A DNA stretch of 33,656 nt, taken from Lachnospiraceae bacterium. GTDB lineage: Bacteria; Bacillota; Clostridia; Lachnospirales; Lachnospiraceae. Every line of letters begins with the position of its first letter. Position 1 is the stretch's first letter. The notes beneath the pieces are model-generated. The model ran no database searches. It was given only the letters and a program-made list of their open reading frames with translations, and had not been told where the DNA came from. Both the position numbers and the translations under genes were made by a program. Shown here piece by piece: positions 1 through 8,092 of the stretch. The stretch lies in the NCBI GenBank assembly GCA_017461775.1, contig JAFTXD010000107.1, forward strand, positions 1 through 33,656, in the 5' to 3' direction.

Positions 1-465
1 ATAAATTTTGGCAACAAAAAATGAGCCTGAGAATCCCCACGCAATAAAAAATCCCACTATCATAAATGCATAAAAACAGAACCATCCCGATACTGAGTAA
101 ACTTTAATCACTCAGGAATACAGTATTGATGATTCTATGCACTTGTTAGTAGGATATTATTTACGAATAATCACTCTGTTCTCAACCTCATAATCGTTTT
201 ATAAATATGTAGTTTTCTAACTGAAAGAAATTATAGCATACTGCACTATCGATGTCTAGTATTCAAAACACAAAACACCCTCAGATTTCCACCTGAGAGT
301 GCTCTTACTTTTCCCTATTCAACTACCCACACAACCTTTCCTTTTGACCGTTCTGTTTTGTCACAACTTGAACAAAAGTCCCCCACAAATTCGTTTTACA
401 TTGTATTCGTGGTGGTAGCTTGGATAGTACTTTTTTTGTTGAACCCAAGGGAAACATATGTATTC
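1..465. other. AT-rich stretch without a confident gene
   Basis: No convincing coding region is seen here. On the minus strand a 44-codon open frame (323-457) and, in another frame, a short Cys-x-x-Cys containing stretch ending in KVVWVVE both stop just before a hairpin terminator at 267-301. This looks like the 3' remnant of a gene whose beginning is gone, but I recognise no family. A small inverted repeat (CTGAGT / ACTCAG) lies near 95-115. Confidence 0.4.
267..301 (-). terminator. Rho-independent terminator
   Basis: On the minus strand a 9-bp stem (CACTCTCAG with CTGAGGGTG, one G-T pair) around an 8-base loop is followed by a T-rich run (TTTTGTGTTTTG). It lies downstream of the stop of the kinase-acetyltransferase gene at 466 and probably ends that transcript. 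Confidence 0.6.
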
Positions 466-2067
466 TTATATCTGTCCAATCACATGATGACCGGTTAAAG
501 CTTCTATAATTCTCCAGCCTTCATAACTGTGCTCCAAATTTTCTTTCACCGGCAAAAACCCCAGTTCCAAATACACCTTACAAGCCAGCCAAGTATTGGT
601 CTGTGTGGGAATCTTCGCATGTGTATATCCCAATTCCTTCATAATGTTCAGGACATGCGTGATCAACGGTTTCGAAAGCCCCTTTCCTTGATATTCCCTT
701 TTCACCGCTACCCAATGAAGCCAACCGGCACCGGAGGTATCTCTGCCATAAATATCATAAAAGGCTGTAGCAGTGGCAATCTTTTCTCCCTTATCGTTCT
801 CAATAAAAAACATTCGCTGTGGAAGAATATCCACACTGTTTGCATAATAACGGTTCCATGCTTCCAAACCTTGCTCATAACTTGTAAATTCTTTTGCCGA
901 CATCTCGATAGCAATCCAGCTGTCCCTATCTCCATCGGAATATGGCACGAATTTATACCCGGCCGGAAGGCCATAACCAGACACATCAGAAAGCTCTCTT
1001 CCAAGCAACAGCTCATAGTAACAGATTCGGTCATCGTGATTATCATAATGAGATACATCCGCTTTACTTAACCGTGTATTCAATGCATCCTTAATCTGCG
1101 GCTCCATCTGGTGAATATACGCAATTCGATTAATGGTATTTCTCACCTCGGAAATCCCCAATTTTCTCTCCGCTTCATCAACACAATTTCCCAACGCTCT
1201 CTGAACATTGTACTCCAGCCACTCAACCCAAGTATATGCCACACCTACAATATCACCGTAGCCCCGAAAACAATTATCGTATGCCTCCAAGTAACCGTCA
1301 AAGAATGCAACCATCTTATCAATATCCAGCTCACAGGTAACGATTCCGGCCCATTGTAATGCCAGCTGCATAGCGTGAGATACAGGATTTCCATAATCTA
1401 AGCATTCCAAATCAATTACCCAGGGATTTCCCTTATCCCACATAATGTTCTTGGGGTCCATATCCTCATTGGATATGCATAGCATGGCCGGCAAAGAAGC
1501 CCTCGCCCTGTTTAATTCCTTTTCAACATAGAGCAAAAGTTCTTCCTTCTCTTCCAACAAAGATGCAATCTCTGCATCTTCCCCTTTTGCTTTCAGCACA
1601 TAGCCATGCCAATCTATCTGACTTAGCTCCGGACTCTGCCGTTCCACGTTCTTTGGCTCCATTGCATGAATTCTTCCGAGAATATTCCCGGCTTGATAGC
1701 ACTGCTCCTTAGAAATATTGTTCCAATTGGCAATCCGCCCTTCTTGCCACTTAAACACATAGAAAAACTGGTCCTGTATTTTTTGCATCTTTCTGCCACC
1801 AATAACCATAGCCGGCACAATGGGAATATCACTTTTCTCAAGCATCCCCTCTATTTTTTCTGCTCTTGCAAAATTCTCGTGTGCATCCGGTCTTTTCATT
1901 ATCTCTGCATTCAAATGCTTCACGGCATATATCCCGCTATCGGTAGTCACCTTGTACATCCGATGCATAAGACCACCGGAGACCGATTCAACATCAGCAA
2001 TGATTTCGCCTAAGCCACATTCTCGCATTAGCTTCGCTAATAATTCTTCTATCATCTTCTCTTTCAT
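466..2067 (-). CDS. APH-family kinase / GNAT acetyltransferase fusion protein
   Basis: Two enzymatic domains on one chain of 533 residues. Residues 1-330 look like an aminoglycoside phosphotransferase/choline kinase fold: GGLMHRMYKV as the nucleotide loop, AVK at 48-50 as the ATP lysine, NEDMDPKN at 200-207 as the Brenner catalytic loop (D202, N207; the usual His is Asn), and DLE at 219-221 as the metal-binding motif. Residues 370-525 form a GNAT N-acetyltransferase with the acetyl-CoA signature VAVKREYQGKGLS around 453-465. The order is kinase then acetyltransferase, the reverse of the known AAC(6')-APH(2'') resistance enzyme, and the sequence does not suggest close relation to it. The substrate is unknown. 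The ribosome binding site is weak, and ATG at 2055 is an alternative start. The gene lies 60 bp after the NlpC/P60 gene with no terminator between, so they may be cotranscribed. Confidence 0.75.
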   Translation of the reverse strand: MKEKMIEELLAKLMRECGLGEIIADVESVSGGLMHRMYKVTTDSGIYAVKHLNAEIMKRPDAHENFARAEKIEGMLEKSDIPIVPAMVIGGRKMQKIQDQFFYVFKWQEGRIANWNNISKEQCYQAGNILGRIHAMEPKNVERQSPELSQIDWHGYVLKAKGEDAEIASLLEEKEELLLYVEKELNRARASLPAMLCISNEDMDPKNIMWDKGNPWVIDLECLDYGNPVSHAMQLALQWAGIVTCELDIDKMVAFFDGYLEAYDNCFRGYGDIVGVAYTWVEWLEYNVQRALGNCVDEAERKLGISEVRNTINRIAYIHQMEPQIKDALNTRLSKADVSHYDNHDDRICYYELLLGRELSDVSGYGLPAGYKFVPYSDGDRDSWIAIEMSAKEFTSYEQGLEAWNRYYANSVDILPQRMFFIENDKGEKIATATAFYDIYGRDTSGAGWLHWVAVKREYQGKGLSKPLITHVLNIMKELGYTHAKIPTQTNTWLACKVYLELGFLPVKENLEHSYEGWRIIEALTGHHVIGQI

Positions 2068-2127
2068 TATTCATCCATTTATCGCTTTCAAACTTGCCTT
2101 TTTAAAATCCGTTTTCCTTCATTTCTC

Positions 2128-3330
2128 CTACTTCACAATCCTCCGCACCGATAAAATAGTACGATAGGTCGCTTTATTTACTTTAATACCGCCTCTGGGA
2201 TAGGGCTTGCTGTTGCTGGCATGTACAATGTAACCGCCACCAATATAAATGCCTATATGACCGCTATAGCAAATCAAATCACCTGGCTGGGCGTCCTTAT
2301 AGGCCACCTCCTTGCCATTACTTCGCTGAGCGTAGGAAGTACGATCCAAGGTATATCCAAAATCCTTATACACACGATAGGTAAAGCCGGAGCAGTCCGC
2401 ACCCTTGGTCAGACTGGTGCCGCCATAGACATAGGGATTACCGATGTACTGGCAGGCATACTTGGCAATCTTCTTACCGATGTCACTACCACTGGCATTG
2501 TCGATAATCTTGGTATAATCCGTTGCCGCATACTCTTTATTGAGCAGATTCTTCCGGGCCTCTTCTGCTTCTGCATTGGCCAAATCCTGTTGCAGCTTCT
2601 TTAATTCCTTCTGCTCCTTCTGGATTTCCTTCTTTACCGCCGCAGCTTCCGCCTGAGCCTTAGCGTACAAGGCTTCGTAATTGTCCGATTTGGATTTTAA
2701 ATCCGTTAAAAGGGTATCACAATAATCCTTCTGCTCCTGTAACGCCGTTTTATCTGCCTCCAAAGAGGCCTTCTCCGTTTCCAAAGTGTTCCACAGCTCC
2801 AGCACCAGCTCCTTGGTGGCTATGTAATCCTCCAGCATCTGGTTATTATAGGCCATTACCGCTTCTGCATAATCCAGACGATTGAGCAGCTTACCAAAGC
2901 TGAAATTCTCCAATAAAAGACTGAGGAGAGAATTACTTCCCTTCATATACATCAGCCGCACCTGGCTGGTCATAGCCTCTTCCTGAGTTTTCTGGGTCTC
3001 TACCGCTGCGTCGTACTCCGCCTGAGCATCTGCAATATCCAGCTCCTTCTGGGCAATCTCCTCTTCCAGCACGCCAATGCTGGCAAGGATATTGATAATC
3101 TCCGCATTCAAATCATCCATCTGCTCTGCCAGTACGTCCAGCTCTCCTTCATAGCCTTCCATCTGGTCATTGATATCACTGAGATGGTTCTGGTTGGTCT
3201 CTATCTCTTCCTTTTTGTTATTAATCTTATCCTTAATGCCGGAAATACTGGTGGCATGTACCGTCAGGCTGCTGCCCAGAATCGACAATATCAATATGCA
3301 ATTCACTAATTTCAAACAAAATCTTCTCAT
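2128..3330 (-). CDS. Secreted NlpC/P60 peptidoglycan hydrolase with coiled-coil N-terminus
   Basis: A 400-residue exported protein. Residues 1-27 form a signal peptide (hydrophobic LVNCILILSILGSSLTVHA). Residues about 30-270 are a long Glu/Gln/Leu-rich coiled coil of the kind found in CwlO/PcsB-type cell-separation hydrolases. Residues 284-400 are an NlpC/P60 cysteine peptidase domain, with catalytic Cys313 in ADCSGF, His358 in GHIGIYIG and a third polar residue at His371. It would cleave stem peptides of peptidoglycan outside the cell. The open frame continues upstream to 3558 into asnS in another frame; I chose ATG 3330 because it begins the signal peptide and lies after the asnS terminator. 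No good Shine-Dalgarno precedes it (the nearest is GCAGG about 17 bases upstream), which is odd for this genome. Confidence 0.88.
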   Translation of the reverse strand: MRRFCLKLVNCILILSILGSSLTVHATSISGIKDKINNKKEEIETNQNHLSDINDQMEGYEGELDVLAEQMDDLNAEIINILASIGVLEEEIAQKELDIADAQAEYDAAVETQKTQEEAMTSQVRLMYMKGSNSLLSLLLENFSFGKLLNRLDYAEAVMAYNNQMLEDYIATKELVLELWNTLETEKASLEADKTALQEQKDYCDTLLTDLKSKSDNYEALYAKAQAEAAAVKKEIQKEQKELKKLQQDLANAEAEEARKNLLNKEYAATDYTKIIDNASGSDIGKKIAKYACQYIGNPYVYGGTSLTKGADCSGFTYRVYKDFGYTLDRTSYAQRSNGKEVAYKDAQPGDLICYSGHIGIYIGGGYIVHASNSKPYPRGGIKVNKATYRTILSVRRIVK

Positions 3331-3358
3331 AATACAAATGATATCATAAACCTGCACT

Positions 3359-3393
3359 AAAAAAAAGTAGCTGCCACAACAAATGTGGCAGCC
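3359..3393 (-). terminator. Rho-independent terminator after asnS
   Basis: On the minus strand GCTGCCACA pairs with TGTGGCAGC around a 5-base loop, and a run of eight T follows within a few bases. It lies between the asnS stop and the NlpC/P60 start, so the hydrolase gene probably has its own promoter. Confidence 0.85.
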
Positions 3394-3406
3394 AATTTTT
3401 TCCAAA

Positions 3407-4801
3407 TTATAACTCACAATTATTAACCGTTCTTGGGAATGGAAGCACGTCACGGATATTACCCATACCGGTAAGGTACATAACGCATCTCTCAAAGCCA
3501 AGGCCAAAGCCTGCATGACGAACAGAGCCATACTTACGAAGGTCAAGGTAGAAGTCATAGTCTTCCTTGTTCAGACCAAGCTCCTCCATTCTCTGCTCTA
3601 ATACCTCAAGCTTGTCCTCTCTCTGGCTTCCGCCGATGATTTCACCGATACCCGGTACTAAGCAGTCCATCGCTGCAACGGTCTTTCCGTCGTCATTCAG
3701 CTTCATGTAGAATGCCTTGATTTCCTTTGGATAATCGGTTACGAATACAGGGCGCTTGAATTCCTGCTCGGTTAAGAATCTCTCATGCTCGGTCTGTAAA
3801 TCACAGCCCCAGAATACCTTGTAATCGAATTCATCGTTGTGCTTCTCTAAGATTTCGATTGCTTCGGTGTAGGTTACATGACCAAAGTCAGAGTTTACTA
3901 CATGGTTCAATCTTTCGATTAAGCCCTTATCCACAAACTGGTTGAAGAAGTTCATCTCCTCCGGAGCGTTCTCTAAAACGTAGCGGATAACGTACTTTAA
4001 CATACTCTCTGCTAAAATCATATCGTCGTTCAAATCTGCAAATGCCATCTCCGGCTCAATCATCCAGAACTCTGCCGCATGTCTGGTGGTGTTAGAATTC
4101 TCTGCACGGAAGGTAGGTCCGAAGGTATATACATTCTTAAATGCAAATGCATAGGTTTCTACGTTCAGCTGTCCGGACACAGTAAGGTTGGTTGCCTTTC
4201 CGAAGAAGTCCTGGCTGTAATCCACAGTGCCATCCTCATTCTTAGGAAGGTTGTTTAAATCCATGGTGGTTACCTGGAACATCTCACCTGCACCCTCACA
4301 GTCACTACCGGTGATGATTGGGGTGTGCACATATACAAAGCCTCTCTCCATGAAGAAGGTGTGGATTGCATATGCAATCAGGGAACGTACACGGAACACT
4401 GCCTGGAAGGTGTTGGTTCTGGGACGTAAATGAGAAATGGTTCTCAGATATTCAAAGGTGTGACGCTTCTTCTGCAAAGGATAATCCGCAGTAGAAGGAC
4501 CCTCCACCATAATCTCTGTAGCCTGCATCTCAAACGGCTGCTTTGCCTGAGGGGTCTCCACGATGGTCCCCTTGATAATTAACGCTGCACCTACATTAAT
4601 CTTGCAGATTTCTCCGAAGTTCGCCAGCTGATCACCGTATACTACCTGCAGCGGCTCAAAGAAAGTACCGTCATTGATAACCAAGAAGCCGAAATTCTTA
4701 GAATCACGGTTATTTCGAACCCAACCTCCTACAGTAATTTCTTTTCCCACATACTCTGCGGGGCTTCTGAACAGGTCTTTAATGTCTGTTAAATCCAGCA
4801 T
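3407..4801 (-). CDS. asnS: Asparagine--tRNA ligase
   Basis: Class II aminoacyl-tRNA synthetase that charges tRNA-Asn in the cytoplasm. Residues 1-110 are an OB-fold anticodon-binding domain ([21 protein letters not shown]). The catalytic core follows, with class II motif 2 near [21 protein letters not shown] and motif 3 in [15 protein letters not shown] near the C-terminus. The protein ends [10 protein letters not shown], typical of AsnRS. At 464 residues it is full length. The start is well supported by AAAGGAGG about 7 bases before ATG. It lies 25 bp after the FKBP-like lipoprotein gene and is probably cotranscribed with it. Confidence 0.97.
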   Translation of the reverse strand: MLDLTDIKDLFRSPAEYVGKEITVGGWVRNNRDSKNFGFLVINDGTFFEPLQVVYGDQLANFGEICKINVGAALIIKGTIVETPQAKQPFEMQATEIMVEGPSTADYPLQKKRHTFEYLRTISHLRPRTNTFQAVFRVRSLIAYAIHTFFMERGFVYVHTPIITGSDCEGAGEMFQVTTMDLNNLPKNEDGTVDYSQDFFGKATNLTVSGQLNVETYAFAFKNVYTFGPTFRAENSNTTRHAAEFWMIEPEMAFADLNDDMILAESMLKYVIRYVLENAPEEMNFFNQFVDKGLIERLNHVVNSDFGHVTYTEAIEILEKHNDEFDYKVFWGCDLQTEHERFLTEQEFKRPVFVTDYPKEIKAFYMKLNDDGKTVAAMDCLVPGIGEIIGGSQREDKLEVLEQRMEELGLNKEDYDFYLDLRKYGSVRHAGFGLGFERCVMYLTGMGNIRDVLPFPRTVNNCEL

Positions 4802-4826
4802 TTCCTTTTCCTCCTTTTAAAATCTT

Positions 4827-5879
4827 TTATTCTGCAATTACAGCGTTATCTTTTAAAAACTGTAATACATTTTCAAACATAAGAAACTCACGGAAGTTCT
4901 CCTTAGGTTCTTCTCCCAGGAACTCCTCTACGGTTGTATAACCTGCACCTGTTGCATAGGTCTGCAGCTGTTCATCCAGCTCTGCATCCGATACGCCAAG
5001 TCCCTCTGCATTAGCAATGGCCTGGAACACCATTCCCTGCTTTGCAGAAGTTTCCGCATTCTCGCTTACATAGGTCGCAAGGTCTGTCTGATAAAAATAC
5101 ATCAGATAAGTGTCCGCATCCACACCATACTGCGCCGCTACGCTCTCAATACTTCTAGTCATCTGGTCGGAATACTTCTGAACCATGGTCTCCGGGATTT
5201 CCTTAAAGGTGGCGCCATCTACAACTGCCTCTACAAGGGCATTTTCAATCTCGATATCACGGTTATAATTGGCATTTTCCATCAGATAATCGTTAGCATA
5301 CTGATTTAATTCTGCCATATTGGTATACTCTGCTACGCCAAAGCCTGCAACCACCTCGTCGCTATATTCTGCCGCAGTAGGCATGATATAATTCACGGTT
5401 ACGGTAAATACTACTGCCTGTCCCGCCAAATCAGCTGCTCCATAGTTCTCGGGGAAAGTCAAGTTAAGATCCACGGTCTCACCGGGCTTCACACCTACAA
5501 GACCCTCTTCAAAACCATCAATATAGCTGTTTGAACCAAGAGTCAGACTCTGTCCTGAAGCAGTACCGCCATCAAAGGCTACACCGTCCTTCTTACCCAC
5601 ATAATCAATATTTACGGTATCTCCATCCTCCGCTGCACGGTCATACACTGCACCGTTCTCTGCGGTTACATAATTGTTGTAAACATACGCAACAAACTCC
5701 GCCTGCTCTGCCTCAGATACGGTAGCCGCTGCCACATTTACTTCCACACCCTTATACTCGCCAAGGGTCACATACTTTTCTACCTTCATGTCATTTAAAA
5801 CGGTAGTATCAGAGCCGCCACAGCCCACCAGCATCAATGCCAGGGCACCTGCCACTAAAGTCAATAATCTCTTTTTCAT
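4827..5879 (-). CDS. Trigger-factor-like FKBP peptidyl-prolyl isomerase lipoprotein
   Basis: A lipoprotein of 350 residues. The signal peptide ends at a lipobox LVGC (Cys20). Residues 85-165 are an FKBP-type isomerase domain (EDGDTVNIDYVGK, YIDGFEEGLVGVKPGE, LTFPENYG). Residues 170-345 are helical and resemble the trigger-factor C-terminal chaperone domain. It therefore looks like trigger factor without the ribosome-binding domain, re-targeted to the outside of the membrane to help fold exported proteins, comparable in role to PrsA; that role is inferred. The start at 5879 is chosen over 5891 because GGAGG stands 5 bases upstream of it. It heads a two-gene unit with asnS and is read from a promoter at 5916-5944. 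Confidence 0.88.
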   Translation of the reverse strand: MKKRLLTLVAGALALMLVGCGGSDTTVLNDMKVEKYVTLGEYKGVEVNVAAATVSEAEQAEFVAYVYNNYVTAENGAVYDRAAEDGDTVNIDYVGKKDGVAFDGGTASGQSLTLGSNSYIDGFEEGLVGVKPGETVDLNLTFPENYGAADLAGQAVVFTVTVNYIMPTAAEYSDEVVAGFGVAEYTNMAELNQYANDYLMENANYNRDIEIENALVEAVVDGATFKEIPETMVQKYSDQMTRSIESVAAQYGVDADTYLMYFYQTDLATYVSENAETSAKQGMVFQAIANAEGLGVSDAELDEQLQTYATGAGYTTVEEFLGEEPKENFREFLMFENVLQFLKDNAVIAE

Positions 5880-5891
5880 AATATCCTCCAT

Positions 5892-5905
5892 TTTGCAACT
5901 GCAAA
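5892..5905. repeat. Leader palindrome TTTGCA-AC-TGCAAA
   Basis: A perfect 6-bp inverted repeat with a 2-bp centre lies between the predicted transcription start and the ribosome binding site of the FKBP-like lipoprotein gene. It could be an operator; no regulator is suggested by the neighbours. Confidence 0.3.
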
Positions 5906-5915
5906 TATAAATGTG

Positions 5916-5944
5916 ATGATAACATAAATCCTAGATTTTAACAA
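5916..5944 (-). promoter_or_regulatory. Promoter of FKBP-like lipoprotein - asnS
   Basis: On the minus strand TTGTTA, a 17-base spacer and TATCAT preceded by TGT (extended -10). Transcription would start near 5909, 30 bases before the start codon. Confidence 0.6.
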
Positions 5945-5962
5945 GGTTTTTAGCAAATTGAG

Positions 5963-5991
5963 TTGCTTAAAGTTAAAAAGAATGTTAGAAT
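5963..5991 (+). promoter_or_regulatory. Promoter of the small membrane protein gene
   Basis: On the plus strand TTGCTT, a 17-base spacer and TAGAAT. It diverges from the promoter at 5916-5944; the two -35 boxes are only 18 bp apart. Confidence 0.55.
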
Positions 5992-6020
5992 ATTACCAGT
6001 TTATTTTAGGAGGTATGCAC

Positions 6021-6497
6021 GTGACAACTGGTCAAATTGTACTTTTGGTTATTTTAGTCGTATTAATTGCCGGCGTTGTTGCGCTTTATTTCGTAGGAAA
6101 GAAAGCACAGAAGAGACAGGCAGAGCAGCAGGAGATGCTAAATGCAAATAAGCAGACCGTATCCATGCTGATTATCGATAAAAAGCGCATGAAAATCAAA
6201 GATTCCGGGCTTCCACAGATGGTTATCGACCAGACTCCAAAGCTTATGAGAGGTTCTAAGATGCCGATTATCAAAGCAAAAATCGGTCCTCAGATTATGT
6301 CCCTCATCTGCGATGAGAAAATCTTCGATTCCGTTCCTGTAAAGAAGGAAGTGAAGGCAGTTGTAAGCGGTATCTACGTATTGGACGTTAGAGGCTTACA
6401 CGGCAAGAAGGAAGCAGCTCCGGCCAAGAAAAAGAGCAAATTTGCACAGCTTGTGGAAAAAGCTCAGGAAAAAGCAGGCGCAAAACCAGTGAAATAA
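6021..6497 (+). CDS. Conserved single-pass membrane protein of unknown function
   Basis: I do not recognise a named family. The protein of 158 residues has one N-terminal transmembrane helix (IVLLVILVVLIAGVVALYFVG, about residues 5-25), a basic stretch, a compact central domain of about 90 residues (from SMLIIDKKRMKIK to VSGIYVLDVRG), and a Lys/Ala-rich tail (AAPAKKKSK, EKAGAKPVK). The topology suggests a membrane-anchored cytoplasmic domain. I place the start at GTG 6021: the AGGAGG at 6008-6013 is 7 bases from it but only 1 base from the upstream ATG at 6015. It is a single gene with its own promoter and terminator. Confidence 0.75.
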   Translation: MTTGQIVLLVILVVLIAGVVALYFVGKKAQKRQAEQQEMLNANKQTVSMLIIDKKRMKIKDSGLPQMVIDQTPKLMRGSKMPIIKAKIGPQIMSLICDEKIFDSVPVKKEVKAVVSGIYVLDVRGLHGKKEAAPAKKKSKFAQLVEKAQEKAGAKPVK

Positions 6498-6510
6498 GTA
6501 CTGTACATTA

Positions 6511-6545
6511 ATAAAACCGGCTTACACAGCCGGTTTTATTTTTAT
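6511..6545. terminator. Bidirectional terminator of convergent genes
   Basis: ATAAAACCGGC pairs with GCCGGTTTTAT around a 7-base loop, with T-rich sequence on both strands. The 5' arm, read on the minus strand, also encodes the last codons and the stop (6522-6524) of the DUF1934 protein. Confidence 0.8.
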
Positions 6546-6947
6546 GGTTATTTTGCTTTTACTCATCTCTTTCTCATCCACTTCCAGGGAATAGTCCACC
6601 TCAATGCGAATCATATCCTGCCACTGTGTAATGTGTATGGATTTGGTATTAACGCCCATGAGAAGCTCTCCGTAGGGACTGTTGTAATTCGTCATAATGG
6701 TCTTGCCCTGTTCAAATACCATGCGGGAGCTTACAAGACCACTCTTCACCAGCTCCACATAGCCTTCTTTGTATTTAATGCGGTTGTGTACCGGTTTGTC
6801 AAAACCTTCCATCTCCTCGTCGTAGATGAGATATCTGCTGTCACCCTTTTCAAAATACTGTCCCACGGAGGTGGTACGGATGGTCCCCGCATCCCCGTCA
6901 CCGTTATCATGGTGACCCAGCACAATAATCTTTACATCCTTTGTCAT
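6522..6947 (-). CDS. DUF1934 domain protein (YwiB-like)
   Basis: A 141-residue cytoplasmic protein, beta-rich throughout, without signal peptide. It matches the DUF1934/YwiB family (small calycin-like barrel) in length and pattern: an early VGQYFEKGDSRYLIYDEE segment, a central IKYKEGYVELVKSG, and a late GELLMGVNTKSI and VDYSLEV. The molecular function of this family is not established. It starts 2 bp after the murI stop codon, so it is translated from the murI operon. GAGG about 10 bases upstream supports the start. Confidence 0.8.
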   Translation of the reverse strand: MTKDVKIIVLGHHDNGDGDAGTIRTTSVGQYFEKGDSRYLIYDEEMEGFDKPVHNRIKYKEGYVELVKSGLVSSRMVFEQGKTIMTNYNSPYGELLMGVNTKSIHITQWQDMIRIEVDYSLEVDEKEMSKSKITIKIKPAV

Positions 6948-6949
6948 TC

Positions 6950-7777
6950 CTAATAATCCTCTATATTCACTGTCTTCGCGGACAAAATGCCATATTTGAT
7001 AATGGAATTGGCAAATACCTTAAATTTATCCGCCATATCACTTACATAAAAGCGATACTGATTCTCTCCCAAAGTAGGAGCCTTATCATTTAAAAGTCCT
7101 TTTTCTCCCAGAAGCTCCTTAAGCTCAATAGCCGTCTCATAAGCAGGGTTTACCAGTGTCACCTCCGGCCCCATAATGCGCCCCAGTGCCTTACGAATCA
7201 GGGGATAATGGGTACAGCCCAAAATCAGAGTATCAATATCCAAATCAATCAGCTCCGTCAGATATCTCCTGGCAATCTCATCCGTCACCGGATCCTCCCA
7301 GAGTCCTTCCTCAATCAGGGGTACAAACAGGGGACAGGCCTTACCGTAAACGATATCCTCCTCCTGATTTTCCTTTATGTACTTGGTGTAAATCTGGCTG
7401 CCTATGGTAGCTGCCGTAGCAATTACACCGATTTTCCCATTCTTGGTAGCATTTAGTGCTGCCTTGGTACCCGGCTTCACCACACCGATAATGGGGATGT
7501 CTATCTCCTTCTCCAGTTCTTCTAAAGCATAGGCACTTGCCGTATTACAGGCAACCACGATGGCCTTTACATCATGGGTCTGCAAAAAGCGCACAATTTG
7601 TCTGGAAAATCTGGTCACCGTCTCCTTGGATTTTGAGCCATAGGGAGTACGTGCGGTGTCACCAAAATATATAATTTTCTCATTAGGGATTTGTCGCATA
7701 ATCTCCCGGGCCACCGTCAGCCCGCCGATGCCGGAATCAAATACACCAATAGGTGCATATTTATCCACAACTGCCAT
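6950..7777 (-). CDS. murI: Glutamate racemase
   Basis: Converts L-glutamate to D-glutamate for the second position of the peptidoglycan stem peptide. Signatures: FDSGIGG at 13-19, catalytic Cys77 in ACNTAS, catalytic Cys188 in GCTHYP, and GDTARTPYG near 39-47 for substrate binding. At 275 residues it has the family's usual length. An upstream TTG at 7789 is also possible, as is GTG at 7768; I chose ATG 7777 because family members begin close to the first conserved beta strand. Its 5' end overlaps the 3' end of the small exported protein gene, pointing to translational coupling. Confidence 0.95.
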   Translation of the reverse strand: MAVVDKYAPIGVFDSGIGGLTVAREIMRQIPNEKIIYFGDTARTPYGSKSKETVTRFSRQIVRFLQTHDVKAIVVACNTASAYALEELEKEIDIPIIGVVKPGTKAALNATKNGKIGVIATAATIGSQIYTKYIKENQEEDIVYGKACPLFVPLIEEGLWEDPVTDEIARRYLTELIDLDIDTLILGCTHYPLIRKALGRIMGPEVTLVNPAYETAIELKELLGEKGLLNDKAPTLGENQYRFYVSDMADKFKVFANSIIKYGILSAKTVNIEDY

Positions 7778-8033
7778 TCCTATTCCCAACCTTTTCCATA
7801 TATTGCTGAATCAGCTCCACCAATTTAAAGCGGACCTGCACCTCTTCCTCACTCATCAGCTTTAAAAGCTCATAAGGAATCTCCTCACTGTCGCATTCTA
7901 ACACTTCTGCCGGGTCTTGTACAGTACCGTACTCATCCACAATCTGTACCGCTTCCCCGGGAAGGGCAATCTGGGGATACCAGATACTCCACCAGCCTAG
8001 TGCAACAAGTAAACAACAAATACCACGTTTCAT
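7761..8033 (-). CDS. Small exported or membrane-anchored hypothetical protein
   Basis: A protein of 90 residues with an N-terminal hydrophobic segment (ICCLLVALGWWSIWYPQIALPG) and an acidic, helical remainder rich in Glu and Val (DEYGTVQDPAEVLECDSEEIP, then SEEEVQVRFKLVELIQQYMEKV). I do not recognise a family. The start at 8033 is preferred over 8039 because GGAGG lies 7 bases upstream of it but only 1 base before 8039. It overlaps the murI start by 17 bp, so its translation probably feeds into murI. Confidence 0.65.
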   Translation of the reverse strand: MKRGICCLLVALGWWSIWYPQIALPGEAVQIVDEYGTVQDPAEVLECDSEEIPYELLKLMSEEEVQVRFKLVELIQQYMEKVGNRNGSCG

Positions 8034-8044
8034 CTTCATTCCTC

Positions 8045-8076
8045 CGTTTCTATGTCAGGAGTATGGACATAAAACG
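8045..8076 (-). other. Leader hairpin before the small protein - murI genes
   Basis: On the minus strand CGTTTTATGTC pairs with GACATAGAAACG (one bulged A, one G-T pair) around a 9-base loop, ending directly before the GGAGG ribosome binding site of the gene starting at 8033. There is no T-run, so it is not a standard terminator. It might protect the mRNA end or adjust translation; this is inference. Confidence 0.35.
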
Positions 8077-8092
8077 TAAGCCTTAATCAAAT

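Noticed and set aside
529-1071. Plus-strand frame of 180 codons opposite the kinase-acetyltransferase
   Set aside because: It lies wholly within a recognised gene on the other strand and has no protein-like features.
466-2067. Aminoglycoside resistance gene of the AAC(6')-APH(2'') type
   Set aside because: The domain order is reversed, the catalytic loop differs, and there is no resistance context or mobile element.
2128-3558. Longer form of the NlpC/P60 gene starting at 3558
   Set aside because: It would overlap asnS by 150 bp in another frame and cross its terminator; the signal peptide begins at 3330.
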